64,000 nucleotides of DNA from a virus, in IMG/VR virus record IMGVR_UViG_3300032360_001735, positions 1 through 64,000 of that record; one strand, 5' to 3'. Of the stretch, positions 37,380-45,361 are shown piece by piece (position 1 is the first letter of the stretch; each line of letters opens with the position of its first letter). The notes under the pieces are model-generated. The model was not told the DNA's origin. It searched no databases and worked only from the letters and a program-made list of their open reading frames with translations. The translations under genes and the position numbers were made by a program.

Positions 37380-39833
37380 ATGAACTCCCCAAAGGTCACA
37401 CAAGTAAAGAAGAGAAACGGAAGACTTCAGAAGCTTAACATCAATAAAATCAACCTCTGCGCTCAGAGAGCATGCGAGGGGCTAGACGACGTCTCGGCTA
37501 GTGAAATAGTTATTGACGCCAACGTCCAGCTTTACGAAAAGATTCCGACTAAAGATATTGACAGAGCTCTCGTCATGTCTGCGAGAGCTAAGATCGAAAA
37601 AGACCCCAATTATTCCTACGTAGCAGCTAGATTGTTACTCGGAAACATTCACAAGGAGGTTTTTGGCAGCAGCGTGGACAAGGACGCATTTGACCACCAA
37701 TATAGGCTCTCTTTCATTAGAAACATTAAGCTCTTAGTCAGGGAAGAAGTTCTAGACGAGAGGCTCCTCGATTTTGACCTGAAGAAGCTGTCTTCAGCCC
37801 TAGTCCTAGAAAGAGACTATAAATTTAAGTACCTTGGCTTACAGATACTATATGACCGCTATTTTCACTCCCTAGAGGAGAGGAGACTCGAATCTCCACA
37901 ATCTTTCTGGATGCGAGTAGCGATGGGGCTAGCGATAAATGAAAAAGATAAGGAAAAAAAAGCAATCGAATTCTACAACTGCATATCTAACTTCAGACTA
38001 TGCTGCTCAACTCCGACGCTATTTAACAGTGGTAGCACTCATTCTCAGCTTTCTTCTTGCTATCTTAACACTTTCGATGATTCTATCGACGGAATCTTCG
38101 AAGGGCTCTGGCAAGAAGCAAGGAAATCCAAGTTTGCAGGAGGACTAGGTTTTGACGTCACCCCTTTCAGAGCCTCAGGCTCCTACGTTAAGGGCACAAA
38201 TGGATCGTCAAGCGGATTAATTCCGTGGTTAAAACTTTACAACGATACCCTCATCGCCGTTGATCAAGGAGGAAAACGTCCCGGTGCTGGTTGTGCCTAC
38301 CTTGAGCCTTGGCATTTAGATATCGAAGACTTTCTCGACCTGAAAAAGAACACAGGAGAGGAAAGGAGACGCTGTCACGATATGAACACGGCCAACTGGC
38401 TGCCAGATTTGTTCATTAGAAAAATACAAAAGGACGAAGACTGGTATTTGTTTAGCCCAAGCGACGCGAGAGACCTGCACGAACTGTACGGAGAGAAATT
38501 CGACAAAAGATACAACCACTACTGCAGAAAGGCAGACAAAGGAGAGATAGCCAACTTCAAAAAAATGAGAGCAAAAGACCTTTGGAAAAAGATGCTTCGC
38601 TCCCTTTATGAAACGGGCCACCCTTGGATGACATTCAAGGACCCCTCGAACTTTCGTTACTCCAACAGTCATGAAGGCATCGTTCATAGCTCTAACCTAT
38701 GTACAGAGATCTTTCTACACACGAAGCCCTCTCTATATAGCGAAGGAGAGAAAGTTGAAGTGGGAGAGACCGCTGTCTGTAATTTAAGCTCGGTAAACCT
38801 CAAGGAACACTTAGATGAGAACAACGAATTAGACTTCGAGCTCTTAGCTAACACTATATCTATACAAATGAGAATGTTAGATAATGTGATCGACTTAAAC
38901 TTCTACCCAACAAAGGAAGCGGAAAAGTCTAACCTATCCCACAGGCCCGTGGGTGCTGGAAGCATGGGGTGGGCGGATGTTTTCCACGCCTATAGCATAA
39001 ACTATTCCTCTGATGAAGCGGTTAAGTTCTCAGACGAACTGTACGAATACATATCCTTTCACTGTCTTCTTAATTCAAGCGTCATCGCTGCTGAGAAAGG
39101 CAAGTACGAAACATACGAAGGATCCAAGTGGTCCAAGGATAAGCTCCCCATAGATACATACAAAAAACTAATGGATTATATCAGTGAAGAGCCCATCTCG
39201 TTCAGCGAAAGATCCTACGTGCCCGAGTCAAACTGGGACTATCTACGGAAACACATTCAAGAGCATGGCATGAGGAACAGCAACACCATGGCTATCGCAC
39301 CCACCGCCACGATCTCCTACATACAAGGGTGCAGCCCCGGCACCGAGCCCGACTTTTCTGTCCTTTTCGTATACGAAAGCAAGAGCGGAAACCTGCTTAT
39401 CATAAACGAGTGGTTCGTCAAGCAGTGCAAGAAGCTAGGCATTTGGGACCAAAATTTCATAGAGACCGTAAAAGCTGTGGACGGCGACGTTTCTAGACTA
39501 AATGGGGAACTACCAAAGGAACTCAAGGGGTGCTACAGCACGGCCTTTGACCACGATCAGTTCAAATTAATCGACGCCGCCGCAGCGAAGCAAAAATGGA
39601 TAGACATGGGTCAGAGTTTAAATTTATTTAATAATAAAAGTTCATTAAAGTACTTGAATGATTTATATATTCATGCTAGAAATAGAGGCTTGAAGAGCAC
39701 GTATTATTTAAGAAACAAAAGCGCGAGTCAAATCGAGAAGTCCACGACTGCCTCAGTGAGAGTCGAAACCTCCGATGAAGAGTCTGCCTCTTGCAGTATT
39801 CTCAACGGCTCAGACTGTGAGAGTTGCCAATGA
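37380..39833 (+). CDS. nrdA: ribonucleoside-diphosphate reductase large subunit, 817 aa
   Basis: Class I RNR alpha subunit that reduces NDPs to dNDPs. It has an N-terminal ATP-cone (VKKRNGRLQKLNINKINL), RLCCSTPTLFNSG with the first active-site Cys, NLCTEIFL and AVCNLSSVNL, and the radical-transfer tyrosine pair in STYYLRNKSAS. The C-terminal SDCESCQ end carries the Cys pair that relays electrons from thioredoxin or glutaredoxin. Full length with no intein. Followed by two small genes and nrdB. Confidence 0.95.
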   Translation: MNSPKVTQVKKRNGRLQKLNINKINLCAQRACEGLDDVSASEIVIDANVQLYEKIPTKDIDRALVMSARAKIEKDPNYSYVAARLLLGNIHKEVFGSSVDKDAFDHQYRLSFIRNIKLLVREEVLDERLLDFDLKKLSSALVLERDYKFKYLGLQILYDRYFHSLEERRLESPQSFWMRVAMGLAINEKDKEKKAIEFYNCISNFRLCCSTPTLFNSGSTHSQLSSCYLNTFDDSIDGIFEGLWQEARKSKFAGGLGFDVTPFRASGSYVKGTNGSSSGLIPWLKLYNDTLIAVDQGGKRPGAGCAYLEPWHLDIEDFLDLKKNTGEERRRCHDMNTANWLPDLFIRKIQKDEDWYLFSPSDARDLHELYGEKFDKRYNHYCRKADKGEIANFKKMRAKDLWKKMLRSLYETGHPWMTFKDPSNFRYSNSHEGIVHSSNLCTEIFLHTKPSLYSEGEKVEVGETAVCNLSSVNLKEHLDENNELDFELLANTISIQMRMLDNVIDLNFYPTKEAEKSNLSHRPVGAGSMGWADVFHAYSINYSSDEAVKFSDELYEYISFHCLLNSSVIAAEKGKYETYEGSKWSKDKLPIDTYKKLMDYISEEPISFSERSYVPESNWDYLRKHIQEHGMRNSNTMAIAPTATISYIQGCSPGTEPDFSVLFVYESKSGNLLIINEWFVKQCKKLGIWDQNFIETVKAVDGDVSRLNGELPKELKGCYSTAFDHDQFKLIDAAAAKQKWIDMGQSLNLFNNKSSLKYLNDLYIHARNRGLKSTYYLRNKSASQIEKSTTASVRVETSDEESASCSILNGSDCESCQ

Positions 39834-40009
39834 AAACCGTAAAAGAAAAAATCCTAAAAGCCATGTACAGAAGCGTAGATAGACAGAACCTCCACATTGC
39901 CCTTGGCAATCATCAGAGCGCGGAAGCAGAGAAGTGGCTTCAGGTAAATTTGAGACATAATTTCAATGAAGTAACAAAAAAGGAGATAGATGTCGATCAT
40001 GGAATTTGA
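39830..40009 (+). CDS. hypothetical protein in nrd operon, 59 aa
   Basis: Starts MKTVKEKILKAMYRSVDRQN at the ATGA overlap with the nrdA stop. Helical, slightly basic. It is not a glutaredoxin (no CxxC). Function unknown. Confidence 0.6.
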   Translation: MKTVKEKILKAMYRSVDRQNLHIALGNHQSAEAEKWLQVNLRHNFNEVTKKEIDVDHGI

Positions 40010-40586
40010 TTACGAAAAATACAAGGACGACCCAAGGATTTTAGATAGGTTTGCTTCTTGGTACATAAGACTAGCGAAAGACGGAACTCTTCCTCTTAGG
40101 ACAGTTTACGAAAACGGTACTTTTTTTATTGGGGGAGAGAGAGACCCCTTTCGTGGCATCGGCGGAATAGTGCTATACCGTCAAGAAAATTTACAAGTTC
40201 AGCTGTTCGTTGTGCCTCCCCATTGTGTGCTCCCAGAGCATACACACCCGAATGTAGACAGTTACGAAAGCTATCTTGGTGGACCCCTTTTCTTTGAAAA
40301 AGAGGGAAAGCCAGTAATACCAAGGGATAAAATTTTTAAACTGGAGAACGAGGCCAGTACTATTTTCCCCCAAGTTTGTTTCCATGCCGTAAAAGTCCCC
40401 TCCTTCACGGCTCATGGCGCAACAACCGGCAAATCCTCCTGCTCGTTTCTTTCTATACAACATTGGAAAAACGGCATAGAACCAACATCTGTTGAGAGGG
40501 ACTGGAACGCTGATGAACCAGCGTTTCCAGAACACGAAATAACATCCAACGTAGCTCTAGACGAAAAGGAAAACGATGGCAAGTAG
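39990..40586 (+). CDS. cupin-like protein in nrd operon, 198 aa
   Basis: Residues about 75-95 read VPPHCVLPEHTHPNVDSYES, a cupin-like His-rich metal site in a beta barrel; IFPQVCFHAVKVPSFTAHG supplies the later His. Lies between nrdA and nrdB, overlapping nrdB by 11 nt. It may serve redox or metal handling for the reductase, but this is inference from position. Confidence 0.6.
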   Translation: MSIMEFDYEKYKDDPRILDRFASWYIRLAKDGTLPLRTVYENGTFFIGGERDPFRGIGGIVLYRQENLQVQLFVVPPHCVLPEHTHPNVDSYESYLGGPLFFEKEGKPVIPRDKIFKLENEASTIFPQVCFHAVKVPSFTAHGATTGKSSCSFLSIQHWKNGIEPTSVERDWNADEPAFPEHEITSNVALDEKENDGK

Positions 40587-41595
40587 CACTAAAACTGGAC
40601 TTCTCTTGGGCGAAGAGGTGGCTAGCGTCAACCAAATCCTGCCTCACAAACACAAGTTTGCGTGGGACTTGTTCCTCAAAGGCACAGCCAACAACTGGTC
40701 TCCAGCGGAGGTCAACATGAGCGACGACGTAGATCAATGGAAAAGCGGCGCACTCACTAACGACGAAAAACTCTTAGTCAAGCGATGCTTGGGCTTCTTT
40801 GCTGGCTCCGAATCTCTAGTAGCCAACAACCTCCTACTTACTGTTAATCGATGGATAACAGACGCAGAATGCAGGCAGTATATTTTAAGGCAAGCCTACG
40901 AAGAGTCCTTGCATAACTGGACAGTCGTCACATGCTGCGACAGCTTTAGCCTTAGGGTAGCTGAAGTTTACGAAGCGTATCTAAACATACCGTCCATAAA
41001 GGCTAAGGATGATTTTCTAATGGAGATCACCACAGACGTTAACCGTCCAGACTTTTCCACAAAAACAGTAGAGGGCAAGAGGGAGTTCCTCAGGAATCTT
41101 ATTACCTACTACATCGTCTGCGAGGGTACGTTCTTCTTTAGTGGGTTCGCCATGCTTCTTGCTCTAGGTAGACAGAACAAGCTGCCGGGGCTGTCTGACC
41201 AAATTCGCTATACGCTCCGTGATGAGAGCCTACACATCCAATTTGGAACATATTTAATTAACACCATAAAAGAACAGTACCCTACGGTATGGACTAAAAA
41301 GTTTGAAGCAGAGACGGTTGAACACGTCAAAAAAGCCATCGAACTCGAAGTGAGATACGTACATGACGTATTACCCCGCGGTATACTGGGGCTTAACGCG
41401 GATATGTTTGTTGAATACATGGAATACATCGGAAACAGACGACTCGAAGGCATAGGTATTGATTACCGTTTCGAGGGAGACAACAACCCATTCCCTTGGC
41501 TGTCCGAAGTAGTAGACACACAAGCAATGACCAACTTCTTCGAGAGGAAAGTCAAAGATTATCAAAGCTCCGGCTCTCTCGTAGATGACTTCTAA
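40576..41595 (+). CDS. nrdB: ribonucleotide reductase small subunit, tyrosine-less type, 339 aa
   Basis: Di-metal carboxylate protein with ligands Glu79 (FFAGSESLV), Glu110 and His113 (YEESLHNW), Glu183 (CEGTFFF), Glu217 and His220 (RDESLHIQ). In E. coli the radical Tyr lies four residues after the His of ExxH; here that position is Val117. Together with FFAGSESLV, which resembles Chlamydia-type R2c, this suggests a class Ic/Id-like subunit whose oxidant is the metal centre. C-terminal tail (SSGSLVDDF) fits binding to nrdA. Confidence 0.93.
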   Translation: MASSTKTGLLLGEEVASVNQILPHKHKFAWDLFLKGTANNWSPAEVNMSDDVDQWKSGALTNDEKLLVKRCLGFFAGSESLVANNLLLTVNRWITDAECRQYILRQAYEESLHNWTVVTCCDSFSLRVAEVYEAYLNIPSIKAKDDFLMEITTDVNRPDFSTKTVEGKREFLRNLITYYIVCEGTFFFSGFAMLLALGRQNKLPGLSDQIRYTLRDESLHIQFGTYLINTIKEQYPTVWTKKFEAETVEHVKKAIELEVRYVHDVLPRGILGLNADMFVEYMEYIGNRRLEGIGIDYRFEGDNNPFPWLSEVVDTQAMTNFFERKVKDYQSSGSLVDDF

Positions 41596-41612
41596 TTTTT
41601 AGAAACAAATAA

Positions 41613-41807
41613 ATGAAAGCACTAGTAACAGTAGCGATAGGGATGCTCATTGTAGCATCAGGTTGTTCGAGTACAGTAACCCTTGGCCCGAAGGCTAACG
41701 AGAACGAGGTTCTCGGAGCCACGGCTGGCACAGGCGGCGCGAGTTTAACTCTCCCGCTGGTCAGGGGGGAGGTGACTCCCACGACGACCACGAAGACCAA
41801 AAAGTAA
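41613..41807 (+). CDS. small lipoprotein, 64 aa
   Basis: MKALVTVAIGMLIVASGC has a lipobox ASGC. The mature part is Thr/Gly-rich (TVTLGPKANENEVLGATAG). Follows nrdB by 17 nt and precedes a terminator. Function unknown. Confidence 0.7.
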   Translation: MKALVTVAIGMLIVASGCSSTVTLGPKANENEVLGATAGTGGASLTLPLVRGEVTPTTTTKTKK

Positions 41808-41825
41808 CAATAAAGTTACTCCACA

Positions 41826-41858
41826 CCCCCGTCTTTTTTTGAGGCGGGGCTTTTTTTT
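41826..41858 (+). terminator. Rho-independent terminator after nrd operon
   Basis: Plus-strand stem CCCCGTC/GGCGGGG (with one wobble) around a T-rich loop, followed by a run of eight T. Confidence 0.85.
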
Positions 41859-41872
41859 GTGTAAATATAGGT

Positions 41873-42157
41873 ATGGACTATCAAATTCTCGTCAATATAG
41901 CGGTTGGAGTGGTTACCCTCATGGGCGGTTGGGTTTTTAAGATGATGATGGGAGCCGTAAATGAAATTAAAGCGGAGCACCATGACTTAATGGTCAAGCA
42001 TCACGAAGACATAGACAAACTAAGAGAAAAGCATAATGCCCTAGCCCTTTCCCTCCCCAAAGAATACGTGAGTAAGGAAGACTTCAAGATGTTCTCAGAG
42101 AGAATGAACGACAGGTTTGACCGCCTCGAAGAAAAAATAGACGCCCTCAAAGGCTAA
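41873..42157 (+). CDS. membrane-anchored coiled-coil protein, 94 aa
   Basis: An N-terminal hydrophobic span (ILVNIAVGVVTLMGGWVF) then a long charged helix (EIKAEHHDLMVKHHEDID) with a C-terminal heptad stretch (MNDRFDRLEEKIDALKG). Layout like XhlA/holin-associated or spanin-type phage proteins. Next to another small membrane peptide. Confidence 0.6.
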   Translation: MDYQILVNIAVGVVTLMGGWVFKMMMGAVNEIKAEHHDLMVKHHEDIDKLREKHNALALSLPKEYVSKEDFKMFSERMNDRFDRLEEKIDALKG

Positions 42158-42161
42158 ACTC

Positions 42162-42263
42162 ATGTTCTGGAAGGTCATAAAACGATGTGTTCTTGGCGGG
42201 TTTTTAGCGTTTGGCTTCGGAATCTTTCTAGCGTGGGTATTAACGACGTTAGTTAACAGATAA
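42162..42263 (+). CDS. small membrane peptide, 33 aa
   Basis: A 34-codon frame with one hydrophobic segment (CVLGGFLAFGFGIFLAWVL) starting 4 nt after the upstream stop. Could be a holin-like or accessory peptide. Confidence 0.5.
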   Translation: MFWKVIKRCVLGGFLAFGFGIFLAWVLTTLVNR

Positions 42264-42271
42264 AAATGCAC

Positions 42272-42295
42272 AAAAAAACGAGCCCGAAGGCTCGT
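42272..42295 (-). terminator. Rho-independent terminator for minus-strand island
   Basis: Minus strand: ACGAGCC-TTCG-GGCTCGT followed by seven T. A stable UUCG tetraloop. It ends the DUF2061 gene transcript; the plus-strand version lacks a T-run. Confidence 0.85.
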
Positions 42296-42309
42296 TAGGG
42301 TTGTTAGAC

Positions 42310-42323
42310 GTATATCGTCCACC
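42310..42323 (+). repeat. 14-bp repeat GTATATCGTCCACC, copy 4
   Basis: Perfect copy between the UUCG terminator and the end of the convergent DUF2061 gene. Confidence 0.8.
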
Positions 42324-42333
42324 ACCTATTATT

Positions 42334-42573
42334 TTATTGCTTTTTTCCCCATTTGACTCTATTCCAGCATCTTTCGTGCACATAATAGATAAAGACTTTG
42401 GTAAGCACCTCTACCGCAGCTATTGTTCCGGCTATCATAGGCTCTCCCGTAACAAAATACGAAACAACAAACGTATCTGCGCTAGCTGTTATTCTCCAAG
42501 TTGAAGCCTTAAGTAAAGACCTTTTGCCTGAATCTGGCCCCTCTTCGTCTGGTAATTTTAATCTGAATTTCAC
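42334..42573 (-). CDS. DUF2061 membrane protein, 79 aa
   Basis: WRITASADTFVVSYFVTGEP, then EVLTKVFIYYVHERCWNRVK matches the DUF2061 family of small membrane proteins. A GTG start at 42573 overlaps the upstream stop (GTGA) and is preferred over a 19-codon longer frame. Role in a phage unknown. Confidence 0.75.
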   Translation of the reverse strand: MKFRLKLPDEEGPDSGKRSLLKASTWRITASADTFVVSYFVTGEPMIAGTIAAVEVLTKVFIYYVHERCWNRVKWGKKQ

Positions 42574-42905
42574 CGTGTACCCCCTTTTATCTGTGTTATG
42601 TTTTGGACTAAGGTGAGGGTGTTCTCCCACCTTATTCCCTTTGTTACTATCGTATTCGAGTAATTGAAATCCGTATCCAGTCTTAGTCCTTCTTCTTGGT
42701 TTTCTCCTATAAAATCATCAACAAAATCGAATAGCCCCCTCTCTTTTAAATTTTTCCAATAAAAATCTATTGCTTTTTTCTCTGCTTCTAGTAATATACT
42801 ATAATGAAGCTGTGTCTTCGCAACTAATGTCAAGTACCGAAAGTAAAGCCCCTCAGAGAGGGGTTCAATAGACAACGGTGACACGATTATTAGGTTCGAA
42901 TTCAC
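42570..42905 (-). CDS. hypothetical protein, 111 aa
   Basis: Begins at a GTG (42905), starting MNSNLIIVSPLSIEPLS. Helical with no motif. Together with the DUF2061 gene it forms the only minus-strand island in the right arm. Function unknown. Confidence 0.5.
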   Translation of the reverse strand: MNSNLIIVSPLSIEPLSEGLYFRYLTLVAKTQLHYSILLEAEKKAIDFYWKNLKERGLFDFVDDFIGENQEEGLRLDTDFNYSNTIVTKGIRWENTLTLVQNITQIKGGTR

Positions 42906-42928
42906 AGGTATAATTACACCATATTGTT

Positions 42929-42956
42929 TTGATTTTTTTGCGAAATTACATATTAT
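42929..42956 (+). promoter_or_regulatory. promoter of the glycan operon
   Basis: TTGATT (42929-42934), 16 nt, TATTAT (42951-42956), 5 nt before the ATG at 42962. Drives the long plus-strand operon. Leaderless. No AGAA element. Confidence 0.65.
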
Positions 42957-42961
42957 AAGGT

Positions 42962-43723
42962 ATGAAGCCTAAAGTTTCTCTATATACGTCCTTATTTAAG
43001 GGGGCAAAGCACCTTAAGGGGTTCCTAGAAGACGTCGAAAGACAGACCATCTTTAAGGAGTGCGAGCTAGTTATAATCAACGCGAATTCCCCAGAAAGAG
43101 AAGAGGAAGAGGCTATTCTTAAGCCTTACCTCCACAAACACAGAGGTCACGGCAACGGCCTCATCAAATACTCGGTTCTCGATAGCGACCCCGGAGTTTA
43201 CGCTGTTTGGAACCTATGCGTCAAGGAATGCTCCTCAGACCTCGTCTCAAATGCGAATGTGGACGACAGGAAGCACCCACAACACCTAGAAATGCATTAT
43301 CAAGGGCTGAAGGACAACCCTGACGTAGATTTGGCGTATGCTGAGGTAGCTGTCACCTACAAGGCCAACGAGACCATGGAAAAAAACAGCGCCGTGCTGG
43401 TCCAGAACTTTCCGGAGTATTCGTTTATAAATTTAATAAAATATAACATGCCACACAACAATCCGGTATGGAGAAAATCCATTCACGAAAAACACGGATA
43501 CTTTAGGGAGGATATGATTTCCGCAGCAGACTTCGACATGTGGCTAAGAGCAGCGTCAAGCGGAAGTAAATTTAAAAAGGTAAGTGGGGTGCTTAGCTTA
43601 TATTATAAGAACCCAGAGGGCGTTTCAACCAAGGGCGACACCTTGGACGAAGCAATAGCTGAGGTCAATAAACTAAGAGAAGAATACTCGCACAAGGTAG
43701 ACTACAGAGAGTTAACGTTATGA
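42962..43723 (+). CDS. GT2-like glycosyltransferase, 253 aa
   Basis: Starts MKPKVSLYTSLFKGAKHLKG and has the GT-A fold: ELVIINANSPE, VDDRKHPQH near residue 100 as the DxD-like site, and YRED/FDMWLRA in the acceptor half. First gene of the glycan operon. Probably transfers a sugar in the assembly of a phage-encoded glycan. Confidence 0.8.
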   Translation: MKPKVSLYTSLFKGAKHLKGFLEDVERQTIFKECELVIINANSPEREEEEAILKPYLHKHRGHGNGLIKYSVLDSDPGVYAVWNLCVKECSSDLVSNANVDDRKHPQHLEMHYQGLKDNPDVDLAYAEVAVTYKANETMEKNSAVLVQNFPEYSFINLIKYNMPHNNPVWRKSIHEKHGYFREDMISAADFDMWLRAASSGSKFKKVSGVLSLYYKNPEGVSTKGDTLDEAIAEVNKLREEYSHKVDYRELTL

Positions 43724-44559
43724 TAATCCCAGTTTGCACAGTAGTTACGGAAAATTGTTACAATGAATTCTTGTTGTTCAAAACATCGATAGAAGCATTT
43801 CACGACTGCGAATGGTTCGTCTCGTGTGACCCGTGGGTCAAGGAACAGCTTGAGGAAGGCGAAAGACTCCACGCTCATTGCTTGATAGAGTCCGACAACT
43901 GCGACCACGTAATAAACGACGAGGAGCAAAACAAGAATTTCACTAAGTTGATCTTGACCAAATTCGACATATGCAACGAAGGGTTAAAGCATCACCCATT
44001 TGTGCTGCTCATTGATGATGATATGATTTTTACAAACCCCATCGACGAGGTAATACTAGAGCTACTCAAGAATAAAGTAGTCGATGCCTGCGTCACGCCC
44101 CACATGACAGACGGATACGGTGACGAAAAAGTAACTGGGTACTTTAATTGTGGTATGGTTTTTATATCCAACCCACTGTTCGTCGAACATTGGGCAACCT
44201 TAACAGCTAACCACGAGCAGCTTGGTCTATATTACGAACAAAAACCCTTGGAGCTAGTCCTTAAGTCTTTCGTTACGGTTAACCTACCCCTCAACTACAA
44301 CATCGGATGGTGGAGATTCCTTACTCCGCAAACCCAAAAGAGGCTTGAGCTCTTTAATATAAAAGACCAGAGTTTATACTTCGGCAGGAGACCGGCGATT
44401 AATTTTCACGTACACACGCTTAAAGATCTAAAATACCAGAACCAAGGACAGTTCCTTAAGGATCTTTTGTTCGACTCGCTCCCTCAGTGTTTCAACCCAG
44501 CTTACAGAAAAATAATAGAAAAATACGAGGAACTTAATAATGAAAATATACAAAGCTAG
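43720..44559 (+). CDS. GT8/GT77-like glycosyltransferase, 279 aa
   Basis: N-terminal IPVCTVVTENCYNEF, DxD-type FVLLIDDDMIFTNPI near residue 95, and YFNCGMVFISNPL near 140, followed by the late FHVHTL. This is a GT-A nucleotide-diphospho-sugar transferase. Overlaps both neighbours. Confidence 0.72.
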   Translation: MIIPVCTVVTENCYNEFLLFKTSIEAFHDCEWFVSCDPWVKEQLEEGERLHAHCLIESDNCDHVINDEEQNKNFTKLILTKFDICNEGLKHHPFVLLIDDDMIFTNPIDEVILELLKNKVVDACVTPHMTDGYGDEKVTGYFNCGMVFISNPLFVEHWATLTANHEQLGLYYEQKPLELVLKSFVTVNLPLNYNIGWWRFLTPQTQKRLELFNIKDQSLYFGRRPAINFHVHTLKDLKYQNQGQFLKDLLFDSLPQCFNPAYRKIIEKYEELNNENIQS

Positions 44560-45361
44560 AACGGCTTGGACGGACTCCTTCCCCGAACTGCTATCCATGT
44601 GGGAAGAGAAAGGGTGGGTCGAGGTGATACAGACGGAAAACAAATGCACTTGGGTAGAAAACGAAGGAGATATACTGCTCTATGAGCACGACACCCTTGG
44701 TCAGCTTCCGATGGACTGGAACTATGGTCTTTTTGCCACTTCAGTTCATCACGGGCACAAAAGCAGCCCATGGATACTCTGGCCTAGGCACCCAAGAAAT
44801 CTAGAACAACTACTCGATGAAGAAGGAATACTTAATCATAACCAGAAGGACATAGAGTCTATTTTCCTAGGTAAAGTGGAGAACCCGGTTCAGAAAGAAA
44901 GAAGAACCGCCTACGACTGGAGTAGATGTGTCGAAGAATTCTCAATGCCTGTTGAACTCGGTATATCTGGGAACTATAAACTGCCAAACATGGAATATCT
45001 GAAGAGGATAAGAAGGGCCAAGTTTGGCTTGTGTCTTCCCGGCTATGGTTCCAAGTGTCAAAGAGAGGTGGAGCTTATGGGGGTAGGAACAGTGCCTATC
45101 ATAACCAAAGGGGTTGATACTACATATTTCCGATCTCTCATAGAAGGGGTGCACTATCTTTACGCGGAAAGCCCAGATCACGTTAATGAAATAATAGATA
45201 GCTGCTCCGTCCAAAAATGGAAACAGATGCAAGCTAATTGCGTGGACTGGTACATGCATAGCGCTTCGCGAGAAGGGTCACTTGAAACGACTCAACTAAT
45301 AATCATGAGATACCTAAACGAAAGCGGTAGGAGCTCAGAAATAGCCTTTGATGATGAATAA
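44540..45361 (+). CDS. GT47/exostosin-like glycosyltransferase candidate, 273 aa
   Basis: The C-terminal half has RRAKFGLCLPGYGSKCQREV, then GTVPIITKGVD and LIEGVHYLYAE. A GLCxPGxG...RxxE...G..P pattern occurs in exostosin-like (GT47) and similar B-fold enzymes. N-terminal half is unrecognised. Confidence 0.6.
   Translation: MKIYKARTAWTDSFPELLSMWEEKGWVEVIQTENKCTWVENEGDILLYEHDTLGQLPMDWNYGLFATSVHHGHKSSPWILWPRHPRNLEQLLDEEGILNHNQKDIESIFLGKVENPVQKERRTAYDWSRCVEEFSMPVELGISGNYKLPNMEYLKRIRRAKFGLCLPGYGSKCQREVELMGVGTVPIITKGVDTTYFRSLIEGVHYLYAESPDHVNEIIDSCSVQKWKQMQANCVDWYMHSASREGSLETTQLIIMRYLNESGRSSEIAFDDE

Noticed and set aside
42162-42263. Holin call for the 33-aa membrane peptide
   Set aside because: One hydrophobic segment next to a coiled-coil membrane protein is suggestive, but no endolysin is nearby, so the name is not justified.
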